DNA of 64,000 nucleotides from Anthoceros angustus (GCA_010909165.1 VJWM01000025.1:2604001-2668000), one strand, 5' to 3'. Numbered from the stretch's first letter, positions 34,120 to 44,474 are shown. Made by a program: numbers and translations. The notes: generated from the sequence alone by a model not told the origin.

Positions 34120-35302
34120 ATGGACAATCTGCGCCCGCATCAAGGCTTCCCGACTGTGCGTATTTTGTATTCGCGAAACGATTACCTCCGATTTCAGCTG
34201 CGGGATACGGACGCCGACATAGCTCAGACTCTCCAACGGATTATGATGCACGAAATTCCCACACTGGCTATCGACGTGGTGGAATTTACGATCAACACAT
34301 CGGAGGAGCCGAACGACCTTCTGGAGACAATACTCCTCATTATTCCCCTCACCAGCGATCGAGCAAGTAGAATGAAGATGCCTGCCGAGTGCTGTGAGTG
34401 CGATGGACTCACCAGGTGCGCGATTGTCGGTTTGTCCTAGGGTTTTGATGCGAGTCATAAGTGAGCAATTCTAACATATTCCGGCCTGCAGTTGCGAGCA
34501 TTGCGCTGTGGAGTTGAATTTGCATGTCAGGTGTGATTCCGATGATGTTCTGTTCGTAACCAGCAATGATATTCGGAGCTCGGATGGAACTGTTATCCCT
34601 GTGCGGCAACCTAGGACTCAGAGAGATACAGAAGACCTGTAAGTAAGATCAAGAATATGCAATGCGGTGGGCCAATCCTTTCTTTGTGATACGGTACCAC
34701 GTTGCAGGCCCTGCTTCACAAGCGTACACTGAACAAGATCCTGTGGTATGCTGGCTCAGGGGCATTTTGGTCACAAAGTTGAAACGAGGTCAAGAACTGA
34801 AATTCCGGGCCCTCGCGAGGAAAGGCATCGGGACGCAACACCCGAAATGGATACCTGCGACTGTTCAGTACAAAAATGAGGCTGATATCCAGATTAACGA
34901 CGCTCTGATGGAAAATCTCACACTCCAGGAAAAACAGGAATTCATAGCCTCTTGTCCAACCAAGACGTTTGAATTAGATCCGGTTACGAAGAAGGTGTGC
35001 TTCAATCCAGGCTTCCTTGTTCCTATCTTTTGCCCTTTCTCGTGCACAGCAATATCAATATGGACACTAAGGTGATGCCTATGCAGGTCAAGCTCGCAAC
35101 AGGTCCGGGAGTGGAGGCTTACTGCTACGGTAGAAAACTGAAGAACGTGTTGCGTAAAGCAGAGGCCATGGGAAAACCTGGTCTAGTATCCATCATTCGA
35201 CTTCAGGACAGCTTCATCTTCGAGGTGAAATCGACTGGATCGCTCACGGCTCCTCAGATCGTCATTGATGCATTTGACAAATTGACGCAGGAGATGTTCT
35301 AG
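34120..35302 (+). CDS. Diverged second RPB3-like gene, four exons, shortened C-terminus
   Basis: This is a tandem paralogue of the gene at 32.24 kb. Proposed exons 34120-34415, 34492-34638, 34760-34994 and 35087-35302 keep the same intron positions and phases and give 297 residues without a stop. It keeps FELRD-like [26 protein letters not shown], all four Cys of the zinc cluster (CCEC...CEHC), RGQELKFRALARKG and [15 protein letters not shown]. The key assembly motif has decayed: [13 protein letters not shown] is replaced by NDLLETILLIIPL, and ALRR by TLQR. The fifth exon is absent because a TAG follows QEMF at 35300. The upstream acceptor usable in copy 1 would give a stop here because of a 19-bp insertion, so the 34760 acceptor is required. 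It may be a neofunctionalised copy or a pseudogene still open by chance. Confidence 0.7.
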
Positions 35303-35305
35303 TTT

Positions 35306-35506
35306 CCATCATTCGACTTGAGGAAAGCGTCATCTTCGAGGCGGAATCGATGGAGCGCGCACGGCTACTCGGATCAAGGATGTCATTGACACATTGAGGC
35401 AGAAGCTGGCTTCCATTACGGTCTTGGACTTGGAAGGGGAAGATCCATTCGAGGAGTGCATTCCGCTCAACCCTACCCCGCGATTCGCGGACGCAATGTT
35501 CTGATG
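35306..35506 (+). pseudogene. Partial duplicate of the last RPB3 exons
   Basis: Directly after the stop of copy 2, the terminal exon starts again: TCCATCATTCGACTTGAGGA, then TCATCTTCGAGG, and further on ATTGAGGCAGAAGCTGGCTTCCAT, followed by an acidic tail ending in TGA near 35506. The middle part is shortened. The tail (EDPFEECIPL...) may preserve the C-terminus that copy 2 lost. Confidence 0.7.
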
Positions 35507-35909
35507 ACCTAGGGACAAAACCACCACAGATGCATCAGAGTGCCTTCTTCCCTGACGGGACCAATCAATCTTCTAGTGCCGAATCTGAACTCATTCGCAT
35601 GCCCAGGTGCAGTCTAGAAACTGCGGACCTTGTAATCTGGTGCATATGCGTTAACGAACATTGAAGCTAGCCGGTGCTCACGAGCAGCGCGTGAACTATC
35701 AAGAAGTGTAACTGCGATGTGCTTACTGTCCGAGGAGTCTCACTCATCGTAGATCGAAAGGATGGTTCCTGTTCTCCTCCGGAATTCGGCAAGGTTCACA
35801 TCATTGTGCAAGAAAGCAGATGGAAAGTTGTCATATATTGCACATCAGAGAGCCGTCTATTGCCGATGCGCTTATTGATGGAAGCCCACGACTTCGTCGC
35901 ATTCTTCCG

Positions 35910-36185
35910 TGGGCTAATCCGAGGACTGACCGCACAGCGCCTGTGAGCAGAGTTGGCCAGCACAACTTGTTTTCCGAACACCTGGAGAGGGGAGGCAGGA
36001 ACGTGTCCGGGGGACCTGGCGCGCAGTGTGACGAGAATGTGGTGAACAGTAGAGTGAGTGGAGCATTATCAGGCAATCGTGCGCATGCGGCTAACCCCGA
36101 AAATCTTGACCACATGACGGACTGTTCCAGCTCAAGCTTGACTCTAGTGGCCGAGGCTTTCAGGGGCCGGGCTTCTCGTGAAATT
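35910..36185 (+). repeat. Conserved block upstream of the wall-protein gene, copy 1
   Basis: Contains GAACACCTGGAGAGGGGAGG, AACGTGTCCGGGGGACCTGG and GCATTATCAGGCAATCGTGCG. The same block is found at 39035-39240 upstream of the second wall-protein gene. No coding function was recognised; it is part of the tandem segmental duplication. Confidence 0.75.
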
Positions 36186-36402
36186 GGTTGCCGAGAGATA
36201 ATGCGGTGAGGAAGTCGGGAGGCAGAGCAGTGAGCTTTTCTTTCGAGATCTGGGATTTCTGGAAATACTCCACCTTAAGGCATGGGGAATGGATGCTGAA
36301 CATGTGCATGCATGTTGACTGCCAGGGTCCAGTGCGAGAGTGCAGGTTTGAACTGTTGCACAGCCCCTGATCAAACCAGGGGTCCTGCAGCTGCTGATGA
36401 AG

Positions 36403-36408
36403 TATAAA
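36403..36408 (+). promoter_or_regulatory. TATA box of the first wall-protein gene
   Basis: AGTATAAATGGG lies 113 bp before the ATG at 36516 and is conserved in the second copy (39415). The 170 bases before it are also alignable between copies, including CATGTGCATGCATGTTG. Confidence 0.8.
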
Positions 36409-36515
36409 TGGGCAATGCCTGCAGTGACTGCCATCAGAGTCTTTCATCATCCACTCTTGGTGATCGAGAGCAGCTGCCAGCTTAAAGTCTGTCCCTGAGT
36501 GAAGTAGCCTGCAAC

Positions 36516-37206
36516 ATGGGGCTCCGACTGCTGGGTCTGTTGCTGGTGCTGTTTGTTGCTGTATCCCTTGTTCAGGAAGCGAGCGCGCGATATGACTTGC
36601 CTGAGCAGAAGTTTAAGCCGGGGAAGGGACATGCTTATGGATACGGCAAGCCGAAGGAGGTGAAGAAGCCCGAGTACAAGAAGCCCGAGGAGAAGCCATA
36701 CAAGAAGCCCAGGAGAAGCCATACAAGAAGCCTGAGGAGAAGCCATACAAGAAGCCTGAGGAGAAGCCATACAAGAAGCCTGAGGAGAAGCCATACAAGA
36801 AGCCTGAGGAGAAGCCATACAAGAAGCCTGAGGAGAAGCCATACAAGAAGCCTGAGGAGAAGCTGTACAAGAAGCCGAGGAGAAGCCATACAAGAAGCCT
36901 GAGGAGAAGCCATACAAGAAGCCTGAGGAGAAGCCTTACAAGAAGCCTGAGGAGAAGCCATACAAGAAGCCCGAGGAGAAGCCATACAAGAAGCCCGAGG
37001 AGAAGCCTTACAAGAAGCCCGAGGAGAAGCCTTACAAGAAGCCCGAGGAGAAGCCAGGCAAGGGTCATGCCTATGGATACGGCAAGCCCAAGAAGCATGA
37101 GGAGAAGAAGCCCGAGTACAAGCCAAAGCCGGTGGAATACAAGCCTGCTTCACCCCCGGCCTACACCAAGCCCGAGGAGAAGCCGTCTTCTCCTCCCAAG
37201 TACTGA
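36516..37206 (+). pseudogene. Secreted Lys/Pro/Tyr-rich wall-type protein, copy 1, two frameshifts
   Basis: The product starts with a signal peptide (MGLRLLGLLLVLFVAVSLVQ, cleavage probably after EASA). It continues with RYDLPEQKF, a GYG-rich spacer, then about 14 copies of an eight-residue unit KPYKKPEE, and ends GHAYGYGKPKKHEEKKPEYK...SPPKY at a TGA (37204-37206). One G is missing near 36711 and one base near 36876. The frame therefore turns to Arg/Ser/His repeats and never returns to the original frame. The 24-bp DNA unit stays clean through both breaks, so these are recent mutations or sequence errors. Pro-, Lys- and Tyr-rich repetitive secreted proteins are typical of plant cell walls, where Tyr residues can cross-link; that role is inferred. 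Confidence 0.8.
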
Positions 37207-37556
37207 GCCCATCACCGGACACCGGGGACAGCGCGCTGACATCTGCCCAGTACCAGGTACTTTAGAATCGTGAATGTCTCGCATTGCTTCTGCAGCTTCG
37301 GAAGGAGTAACCTGAAGTTCATCCTTCTCACATCTCTGGAACCTCGTGCGGCAGGATCACCCGGAATTGACCATGGAAGCTACGAGATCTCAACGACTCT
37401 GTGTGAAGTGAAAACGTTTCTGGCGAGTTTCCAAAAATTGTAGGAATTCTTTTGCAGCCCTTCCTATCAAAGTGGCTGTGCTTTGAAGAGAGTAGGACAC
37501 ACATCTGTTCTGGTTGCCAGAATTGGGAACCGATCTGCACCAGTGCACATGTTGTA

Positions 37557-37562
37557 AATAAA
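37557..37562 (+). terminator. Polyadenylation signal of the first wall-protein gene
   Basis: AATAAATCTTCAAA lies about 350 bp after the stop, and is conserved at 40434 after the second copy. Confidence 0.7.
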
Positions 37563-37744
37563 TCTTCAAAGATTACTGAATTTCAATCCTCCTTTGCGTT
37601 TCTCTTTCATTGCATGGACTGGCATAGCTGATGAGTCCAGCAGTAGTACTGCACATGGCAGGCACTTCAGCCAATGAGTGGCTGCGTAGCTCAGAAACAT
37701 GGTGGCCTTCCTAACATCGTTGCATCAACTTCAATTCTCCAGGC

Positions 37745-38914
37745 GAGATGTTGGAGCATTGGTATCGTAAGCTGGCCAAGGAGGTGCGTGGAGACGAACT
37801 AGCGAGATGGACAATGCGGTCTCCTACCATCGCGTTCCTACTGTGTGTATCAGGGAAATCAGAGACGATGTCCTCAAATTTGAGCTGCGGGATGCGGACA
37901 TCAGCTAAGCCAATGCTGTCAGCTGAATTATGATAGCCGAAGTTCCCACGGATTGGCCATCGATATGGTGGAGCTCACGAGCGACACTTCGGTGATGGCT
38001 GACGAGGTTGTGGCGCACAGACTGGACGTTATTGCCCTCACCAGCAATCCAGCAGTGAAGAAGAAGCTGCCTACAATGGCCAAAAAACAAACTGATTCAC
38101 ACCTCAAATTCACATTAAACTCCACAGGACAGCTGCGAGGACTGCGCTGTGGAGTTCCATCTAAATATGAGCTATGAATCCGATGAGACTCTGACCCTAA
38201 CCAGCCGTGATCTTCAGAGCTTGGATGAAACTGTTAACAATTGTGCCGAAACCTGGGTAGCTAGGGCTAAACTTCCCTGAGGATACCGTGTTCCAGGCCC
38301 TGGCTGCTTCACAAGCGTGCACTCAATGGAGATCCTCTGGTATGCCTTGCACAGGGACATCTACGAAGCCACGAAAAGGTCAAGAACTGAAACTCTGGGC
38401 CATGGCCACGAACGGCGTCGGGAAGCAACACTCGAAATGGTCTCATGTCTCGATCGCTACCTTTCAGTACATATGAGTCTGACATCCAGATTATCCAAGC
38501 TCTGATGGCAATTCCCACACGCAACGAGAAACAGGACTGGATAGCCTCTAGCTCAACCAAGGTGTTCGCATTTGACCCGGTTATGAAAAGGTCTGCTGAA
38601 ATCCAGGCTTCCTGGTCACTATCTTTTGCAATTTCTGTGTGTGCATAGCGATTGAATATTGTGGAGAGTTGAGACTAAGGTGATGCCTGCGCAGGTCACG
38701 CTTCAGAGGATCCGGAGGCTTACACCTCCGAGGCTACGACGAGGAAGTGTTGCATAAAGCAGAGGCGATGGGAAACCCTGGTCTAGTGGACAGCCTTCGA
38801 ATTGATGACAGCGTCATCTTCGATGTGGAATCGACTGGCCATTGGCCTGCTCAAGCTAGTCAGATCGTTCTGACTGCAATTCAAATATTGAGGCAGAAGC
38901 TGGCTTCCATCTAG
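37745..38914 (+). pseudogene. Third RPB3 copy, clearly a pseudogene
   Basis: RPB3 sequence can be followed through all main exons: KFELRDADIS then TAA near 37906; ANAVS then TGA; IMIAEVP with a frameshift; IDMVELTSDTSVMADEVVAHRLDVIALTS (read in pieces) near 37960-38045. Exon 2-like sequence lies at about 38135-38260, exon 3-like at about 38340-38592, and exon 4-like at 38697-38914 (HKAEAMGNPGL, ending at TAG). At least two stops and several indels kill it. The 5' flank GTAAGCTGGCCAAGGAGGTG is shared with copy 1. Order and spacing relative to the second wall-protein gene match copy 2 and the first wall-protein gene. Confidence 0.85.
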
Positions 38915-39034
38915 GTGCCCTTCACCGGAAAAACATCCAGTCGCCGGGCCACCTGGATGTGCACCTGGACGAAGACCACAAGTCTACATGCAAACCTTCA
39001 TTGACAGGACCAATCTTCTGGCCCACCTTCTTTG

Positions 39035-39240
39035 ACGAGCACCTGGACAGTGGAGGCAGCAACGTGTCCGGGGGGCCTGGCGCGCAGTGTGTCGAGAATG
39101 TGGTAAATAGGAGACTGAGTGGCGCATTATCAGGCAATCGTGCGACTAACCCGGAAAAGCTTGACCTCATGGCGAACGGTTCCATTTCAAGCTTGACTCT
39201 CTTGGCCCAGCATTTTACCGCTTCTCGTAAAACTGCTCGG
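39035..39240 (+). repeat. Conserved block upstream of the wall-protein gene, copy 2
   Basis: Counterpart of 35910-36185 (GAGCACCTGGACAGTGGAGG and onward). Shared spacing confirms the segmental duplication. Confidence 0.75.
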
Positions 39241-39414
39241 CGAGGACATCGGACGGCAGAGCAATGGAGCCCTGTTTTCGAGATCTGGGATTTCTGGAAA
39301 TAGTCCACCCTGGGAGGCGTTTCTGACCATGTGCATGCATGTTGTGAGAGTGCAGCTGGTTTGAACTGCTACACAGTCCCTGGATCAAGCCAGCCCCTGC
39401 AGCTGCTGGAGTAG

Positions 39415-39420
39415 TATAAA
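39415..39420 (+). promoter_or_regulatory. TATA box of the second wall-protein gene
   Basis: TAGTATAAATGGGCAGTGC, 88 bp before the ATG at 39503, matches the box at 36403. Confidence 0.8.
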
Positions 39421-39502
39421 TGGGCAGTGCTCGCGGGGCCTTGACATCAGGTCTCTCATCATCGGCTCTTGACGTGTGTCCCTGAGTCCACTAGCCTGCA
39501 AA

Positions 39503-40087
39503 ATGGGGCTCCGACTGCTGGGTCTGTTTCTGGTGTTGTTCCTTGCTGTGTCCCTTGTTCAGGAAGCGAGTGCACGATATGACATCCCAGAAGAGAAGTT
39601 CAAGAAGGGCTATGCCTATGGATACGGCAAGCACAAAGGGGTGAAGAAGCCCCTCTACAAGAAGCCTGAGTACAAGAAGCCCGTGGAGAAGCCTTACAAG
39701 AAGCCCGAGGAGAAGCTGTACAAGAAGCCCGAGGAGAAGCCTTACACGAAGCCCGAGGAGAAGCCCTACACGAAGCACCAGGAGAAGCCCCACACGAAGC
39801 CCCAGGAGAAGCCCTACAAGAAGCCCCAGGAGAAGCCATACAAGAAGCCCCAGGAGAAGCCATACAAGAAGCCCGAGGAGAAGCCTTACAAGAAGCCCGA
39901 GGAGAAGCCATACAAGAAGCCCGAGGAGAAGCCGGGGAAGGGCCATGCCTATGGGTACGGCAAGCCGAAGAAGCACGAGGAGAAGAAGCCCGAGTATAAG
40001 CCGAAGCAGAAGCCCGACTACAAGCCTGTTTCGCCCCCGGCCTACACCAAGCCTGAGGAGAAGCCGTATTCTCCTCCCAAGTACTGA
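39503..40087 (+). CDS. Secreted Lys/Pro/Tyr-rich wall-type protein, copy 2, intact
   Basis: This is a 194-residue protein. An N-terminal signal peptide (MGLRLLGLFLVLFLAVSLVQ, cleavage probably after EASA) is followed by RYDIPEEKF, a short GYAYGYGKHKG spacer, and about 14 imperfect units of KPYKKPEE with variants KPYTKPEE, KPHTKPQE and KLYKKPEE. It ends with GHAYGYGKPKKHEEKKPEYK, a KPDYKPVSPPAY stretch and SPPKY. It has no Cys and almost no other hydrophobic residues, so it should be extended and very basic. Regular Tyr suggests a cross-linked wall protein; this is inferred from composition. No introns are needed. The open frame on the opposite strand (39491-40096) is only a shadow of the 24-bp repeat. 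A second Met upstream in frame (39476) is outside the conserved block, so 39503 is preferred. Confidence 0.85.
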   Translation: MGLRLLGLFLVLFLAVSLVQEASARYDIPEEKFKKGYAYGYGKHKGVKKPLYKKPEYKKPVEKPYKKPEEKLYKKPEEKPYTKPEEKPYTKHQEKPHTKPQEKPYKKPQEKPYKKPQEKPYKKPEEKPYKKPEEKPYKKPEEKPGKGHAYGYGKPKKHEEKKPEYKPKQKPDYKPVSPPAYTKPEEKPYSPPKY

Positions 40088-40433
40088 GCCCATCACTGGG
40101 GACAGCGCACTGACATCTGCCCAGTCCCAGGTACTTCAGAATCGTCAATGGCACGCACTGCTTTTGCAGCTTCTGAAGGAGAGGCCTCAACATCTCTCCC
40201 CTTTTCCTCATCTCTGGAGCGTCGTGTGGCAGATCACCCGGAAGACCGTCAAAGCCTCCGAGATCTCAACGACTTTGTGTGAAGTGAAAACGTTTCTGGC
40301 GAGTTTTCAATAATTGTAGGAAAATTCTTTGCAGCCCTTCCTATCGAAGTGGCTGCGTGCTTTGAAGCGCTTGAACAGGAGAGCACATCTGTCTTAGTTG
40401 AGCAGAATCGGGAACCGGTCTGCACATGTTCTA

Positions 40434-40439
40434 AATAAA
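40434..40439 (+). terminator. Polyadenylation signal of the second wall-protein gene
   Basis: CTAAATAAATCTTCAAACTTG, matching the signal at 37557. Confidence 0.7.
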
Positions 40440-40565
40440 TCTTCAAACTTGATTCACTGCGTTCCAGTCCTTTATCATCGGACTGCATAAACCGGCTTAG
40501 GGCAGGTGCTAAATCTCCACTCAAAGTAATAGAGCAAAGAGTTTAAAGAGTAAAGACTTTACATC

Positions 40566-40590
40566 CCCTAAACCCTAAACCCTAAACCCC
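40566..40590. repeat. Short plant-type telomere-like run (CCCTAAA)3
   Basis: CCCTAAACCCTAAACCCTAA followed by ACCCC. It is the Arabidopsis-type telomere heptamer. It is too short to be a telomere; it could be a telo-box promoter element or an interstitial relic. Confidence 0.9.
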
Positions 40591-40599
40591 TATAGAGCT

Positions 40600-41070
40600 T
40601 TATAAAAGTCCAATAGAGCAAAGAGTAAAATCCAAAGAGTTTGGTCTTGAAGATCTATGTGAAATAAAATCAATGGAACCCATTTGGTGAAGTATTTATG
40701 CGGACCTGTTGGATATGCATGTTGAAAAATACGATTGGTCGTCACTAAGAAAATTGAGAATAAATCCAAACCCATGTATAAACCTTATGGCGCTAGGCCT
40801 AAATATCGGTTCGCTGGCGAACCAACATGCCATGCCATGAGCATGGCCTTCCTCTCCCCTGCTCCTCTCTCTCTTATCCGTGCCAACCCACCGGGAGCCA
40901 CGGGAAACTAATTCAAGTTCCCGTCGCCATGATTGTCGTGGCAATTCCCGTGGCGATACTGCTCGCCCTTCGCTCAGCTTGAGAATGAGAGCGGAGAGAG
41001 CGCCCGCTCAAAGCAGGCACGCAGAAGAGTTGAAAGACCAAAGGCTCGGGAGGATGCACGTATCTTGATC
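40600..41070. other. No recognisable gene
   Basis: Short A/G-rich direct repeats (AGAGCAAAGAGT) near 40530-40640, then GC-richer sequence without a domain. Confidence 0.4.
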
Positions 41071-41074
41071 GTGC

Positions 41075-42580
41075 TCGATGATGGATGAGGTTGCGCAAGC
41101 ATTGTCCTTTGGCCGCTCGAGGCCCGGTGGAGGGAAATTTTCTTTCAATGACTTGGAATGGCAGCAATCCTCATACAAGCATCCATCTTGTCCTGGCCAA
41201 GACAAACGACGACAGCTAGCTTACATTCCTTGGACCAGAGTGCAGGATTTCATAGAGGGCATGAACGCATTGCCACGGGCTCCTACAAATTATTACAGGG
41301 CATCTCGTAGAGGGCCAACCAGCAACACTTCAGCAGTAAGTTGGTTGAAGCTAGATGCAGCCATTGTCACAACACGGTATGTATGGACCCTAAGGGTGTG
41401 GATATGGGCCACAGCACTTGCGGAATGTTCGCATGCCTCCACCACCTTTACCTATTGTGGAGGTGAGAAGAAGTGTAGATTTATCTCGGATTGCTAACGG
41501 TGAAAGCATCAAACACGCTGTCAAGCTTGCTTTTGCCATTGTACGCCATTTAAGATGGCCAATAATTGCTCAAGTAACTTTATACTGAAACTATGCACGT
41601 GGATGTTTCGGAAGAGTGTGTCATGGCCCAAACGACGACAGCCTAGCTTACATTCCTTGGACCAGAGTGTGATTTCATAGAGGGCATGAACGCATTGCCA
41701 CGGGCTCCTACAAATTATTACAGGGCATCTCGTAGAGGGCCAACCAGCAACACTTCAGCAGTAAGTTGGTTGAAGCTAGATGCAGCCATTGTCACAACAC
41801 GGTATGTATGGACCCTAAGGGTGTGGATATGGGCCACAGCACTTGCGGAATGTTCGCATGCCTCCACCACCTTTACCTATTGCTGTGGAGGGTGAGAAGA
41901 AGTGTAGACGATCTCGGATTGCTAACGGTGAAAGCATCAAACACAGCTGTCAAGCTTCGTTTGCCATTGCACAGTTACGAAGATGGCCAATAATTGCTCA
42001 AGTAACTTTATACGAAACTATGCACGTGGATGTTTCTGGAAGAGTGTGTCATGGCCCAAACGTACGTAGGCATGCCAAGAGATGTCAGGGCTCCTCACTT
42101 GAGTGTTGACAAGAAGGCATGGGTGAAACATGGTTTACTGTGTAATGTTTCTGTCGAGAGATTCTTAGAGCGACACGGTGAGCATGTAAATATTGTGGGC
42201 TTTCAACAAGCTTGGAGCATGAGTCATGATGTCCAGTTAGAGATGATTTCTTGACACGTCAGACATTGACAATCTTATAAATCGAATTTGCAAGATAAAG
42301 TGTGGAAACATAATCCGGATGACAATATTAGTGTGGATATATGGATGCGGCTCAATGCTGCATTTGTGTTTCACAAGTCCACCGCGATCGCTTTTGTTTG
42401 GGGATTCAGACTGCTCATGCTTCGTACGAGACATGGTAAGAATAATGTACTCGGGATTGATTCCATGTTTGGTGTAAACCAGTATAAGTACCAGCTCTTC
42501 ATAATTATGGCTTTCGACCTTCACATGAATGGTATTCCGGTAGCATGGGTTTTAGCAAAGGACTGCATAAAGTGACACCA
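41075..42580 (+). pseudogene. MULE-like transposase fragment
   Basis: The frame 42288-42575 contains GIDSMFGVNQYKYQLFIIMA (from about 42452) followed by FDLHMNGIPVAWVL, which matches the start of the MULE transposase domain. The first catalytic Asp is in GIDSMFG and the family often shows D-x-TFG-TN-KY-PL-D-x-G-IPVAWVL. Upstream parts include a Cys/His module (CSHCHNTVCM...STCGMFACLHH, near 41780-41870) and LLCNVSVERFLERHGEHVNI (near 42130-42190). A 0.41-kb piece of the N-terminal part is duplicated in tandem (41208-41640 and 41625-42060). The second and third catalytic residues are not present downstream in an open frame, so the gene is truncated and frameshifted. Confidence 0.7.
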
Positions 42581-42599
42581 TAGCTGTGTGGTCGACATC

Positions 42600-43260
42600 T
42601 TTTCATGAGGTTCTGTTAAGTAAGGATGCAACTTGGTTGCCCTCCGCAATATTGGTTGATGATTGTTCAGCTGAGATTGCTGCAATTCAAAAGGTTTACA
42701 ATTACAGGATTCTTGTTCTGCTTTGCCTCCTGCAGGCCGTGTTTGGTCTGTAATCTTATTAAGAAAGTCTAAAACAGGGTAGACAAGGAAGCCATATGCC
42801 AAGAATTAGGTGAACTAATGTATGTGAAGGGCTCCAGCACATCAATTCGAAATACAATTCGGGAGGGTAAGCAGTTGCTATTTTCCTTCTATGCCAAGTG
42901 AGAGAAACGGCAACCCGCGTTTGTGGGCTATTTCAGAACAACCTGGGGTGCACAACTAGGTTAGTCCATATCTCCAGCCTCGTATTCTCCCTTTTCAAGC
43001 TTGTGCATATACACATCTTCACAAGGCCTGTTTTGATTGCAGGCATGTCCATAAAAAATGCCCGCATGCTTCCGCATGCAGGGCAAGACTGTGCCTCTGC
43101 TATAGAGGCATGTATAGAGGCATACAATTTTGTATACAAAATTGTCTTAAATATGTCTTATGTGACGATTCACCAATAGTCACCTAATGTAACCTAACAA
43201 CTATAGGTAATATAACCTAATGCCTAGGTTAAGGTTTAAACATACAACATATATCCAGAA
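42600..43260. other. Decayed continuation and A/T-rich flank
   Basis: Some fragments between 42600 and 42850 may continue the MULE-like gene (STSFHEVLL, LPSAILVDD), but with stops. From 43150 on there is an A/T-rich stretch ending in CCTAACACCCCTCTTAAAC, like the edge of an LTR, with no partner found. Confidence 0.35.
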
Positions 43261-43421
43261 TATGTATATACCTAACACCCCTCTTAAACTTAACTATACT
43301 ACGCCTCGAGAGTGTCCCCGATCGAGTCTTCCGCTGTAGGAGCCACTGACTGAATCATCACGCTCCAGCCCACGCCAGAGGAAAACAGCTTACACTAGGA
43401 TTGTACACCTGCGGTACAGGC

Positions 43422-44474
43422 CACCGAGCGTAACAAGAAGGCTGATTCTCAGAGATGGCGTCCAACATAGCCACCACTGTAGCAGGAGTCAAGCTGGTTA
43501 TCTTCTTGCTCACAAACCTACTGTGCTTAGCTATGAAGACCCGGAGCGGGAGGCACTACCAGTACAAGGAAGCTCCAAGCAAGCGTAGAAGGATTGCCAC
43601 CGAAGAGGACCCGCCAGAAGGATTGCCCATCACTGAGGCAGAGAGACGGGAAACCGCTGCCCGTGGATGGGACTGGGATTACAGAACCAGCTAGGGACAG
43701 CGAGTCCACATAGGAGCCTTCAACGTGGAGCTGAAAACAGCATAATATTCATACCGGCGGAATAATATAAGCCAGTTATGAAAAAATTGCCGCCGCTTGG
43801 TACTTTTCATATAGTTACTAATTCACGACAAACACGGCTCTTCGAAAGCACATGCGCCCGTGCTAAGCAATCATTCAGATTGCGATTTCAATTTTGTGTC
43901 CAAAGGTGTTTGAAATGAAGGTGCCAAGGTGCAGGGATGCTTCCTCCCAAGCGGCAATGCTCAGTTATAAGTAGAGTACGTCCGTTCAGGTATATTGAAA
44001 AACGACCTCAGGGCCAGACATATAACAACTTCCTACTAGAAGATCCGGCATGTCATCAACTCCAAAGACAGCGGCCCATACGACATACAGTGCACAGGAA
44101 CACGAAAACGTTTTAGCCACCTAAGGAAGTGCAGGGTCTGAAGATTCAACTACACACAAACCGGCTTCACTATCGGGAACTAGGGTGACGTTTCTAAGAC
44201 GTTCTTCATCTATCTCTCCGAAAGAGTCACCATCATCGTCAAGGCCGCCTTCCTTCCTAATCTTCGAGGTCGAGTGCCATACAACCTCTAGTGTTTGTTG
44301 CCCCTCATCTGTGGTCTCCAAATTTTCTTTCATTCGTCACCCTAGAGGCACAATTTGAGCCTTCCAATATCCTTCCCCGACGCAAACCTCCTTGGCCCAC
44401 TGAGATGGACCACGATGCGGCTCAGCCTCCTCCTCCGCATCCGCAAGATTCATATCCATGTACACTGCCAGACA
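43422..44474. repeat. Tandem duplication unit 1, about 1.05 kb
   Basis: Begins CCACCGAGCGTAACAAGAAG and ends inside the methyltransferase C-terminal tail. It carries on the plus strand a 79-codon frame (43455-43694, with MKTRSGRHYQYKEAPSKRRR) and on the minus strand the tail EIDEERLRNVTLVP (44121-44333). Unit 2 follows directly. Confidence 0.85.
43455..43694 (+). other. Small basic ORF, unknown
   Basis: Short hydrophobic stretch then MKTRSGRHYQYKEAPSKRRR, with a basic cluster like a nuclear signal. The DNA is repeated at about 44511-44740, where the downstream half is frameshifted. It may be an exon of a lost gene or an element leader. I do not recognise it. Confidence 0.3.

Noticed and set aside
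36447-37222. Minus-strand frames of 156-195 codons opposite the first wall-protein gene (and 39491-40211 opposite the second)
   Set aside because: These are shadows of the 24-bp repeat, rich in Leu or Ala/Ser, with no start context or independent conservation.
43250-43300. Possible copia LTR edge (CCTAACACCCCTCTTAAAC)
   Set aside because: No primer-binding site follows and no second copy of the presumed LTR was found.
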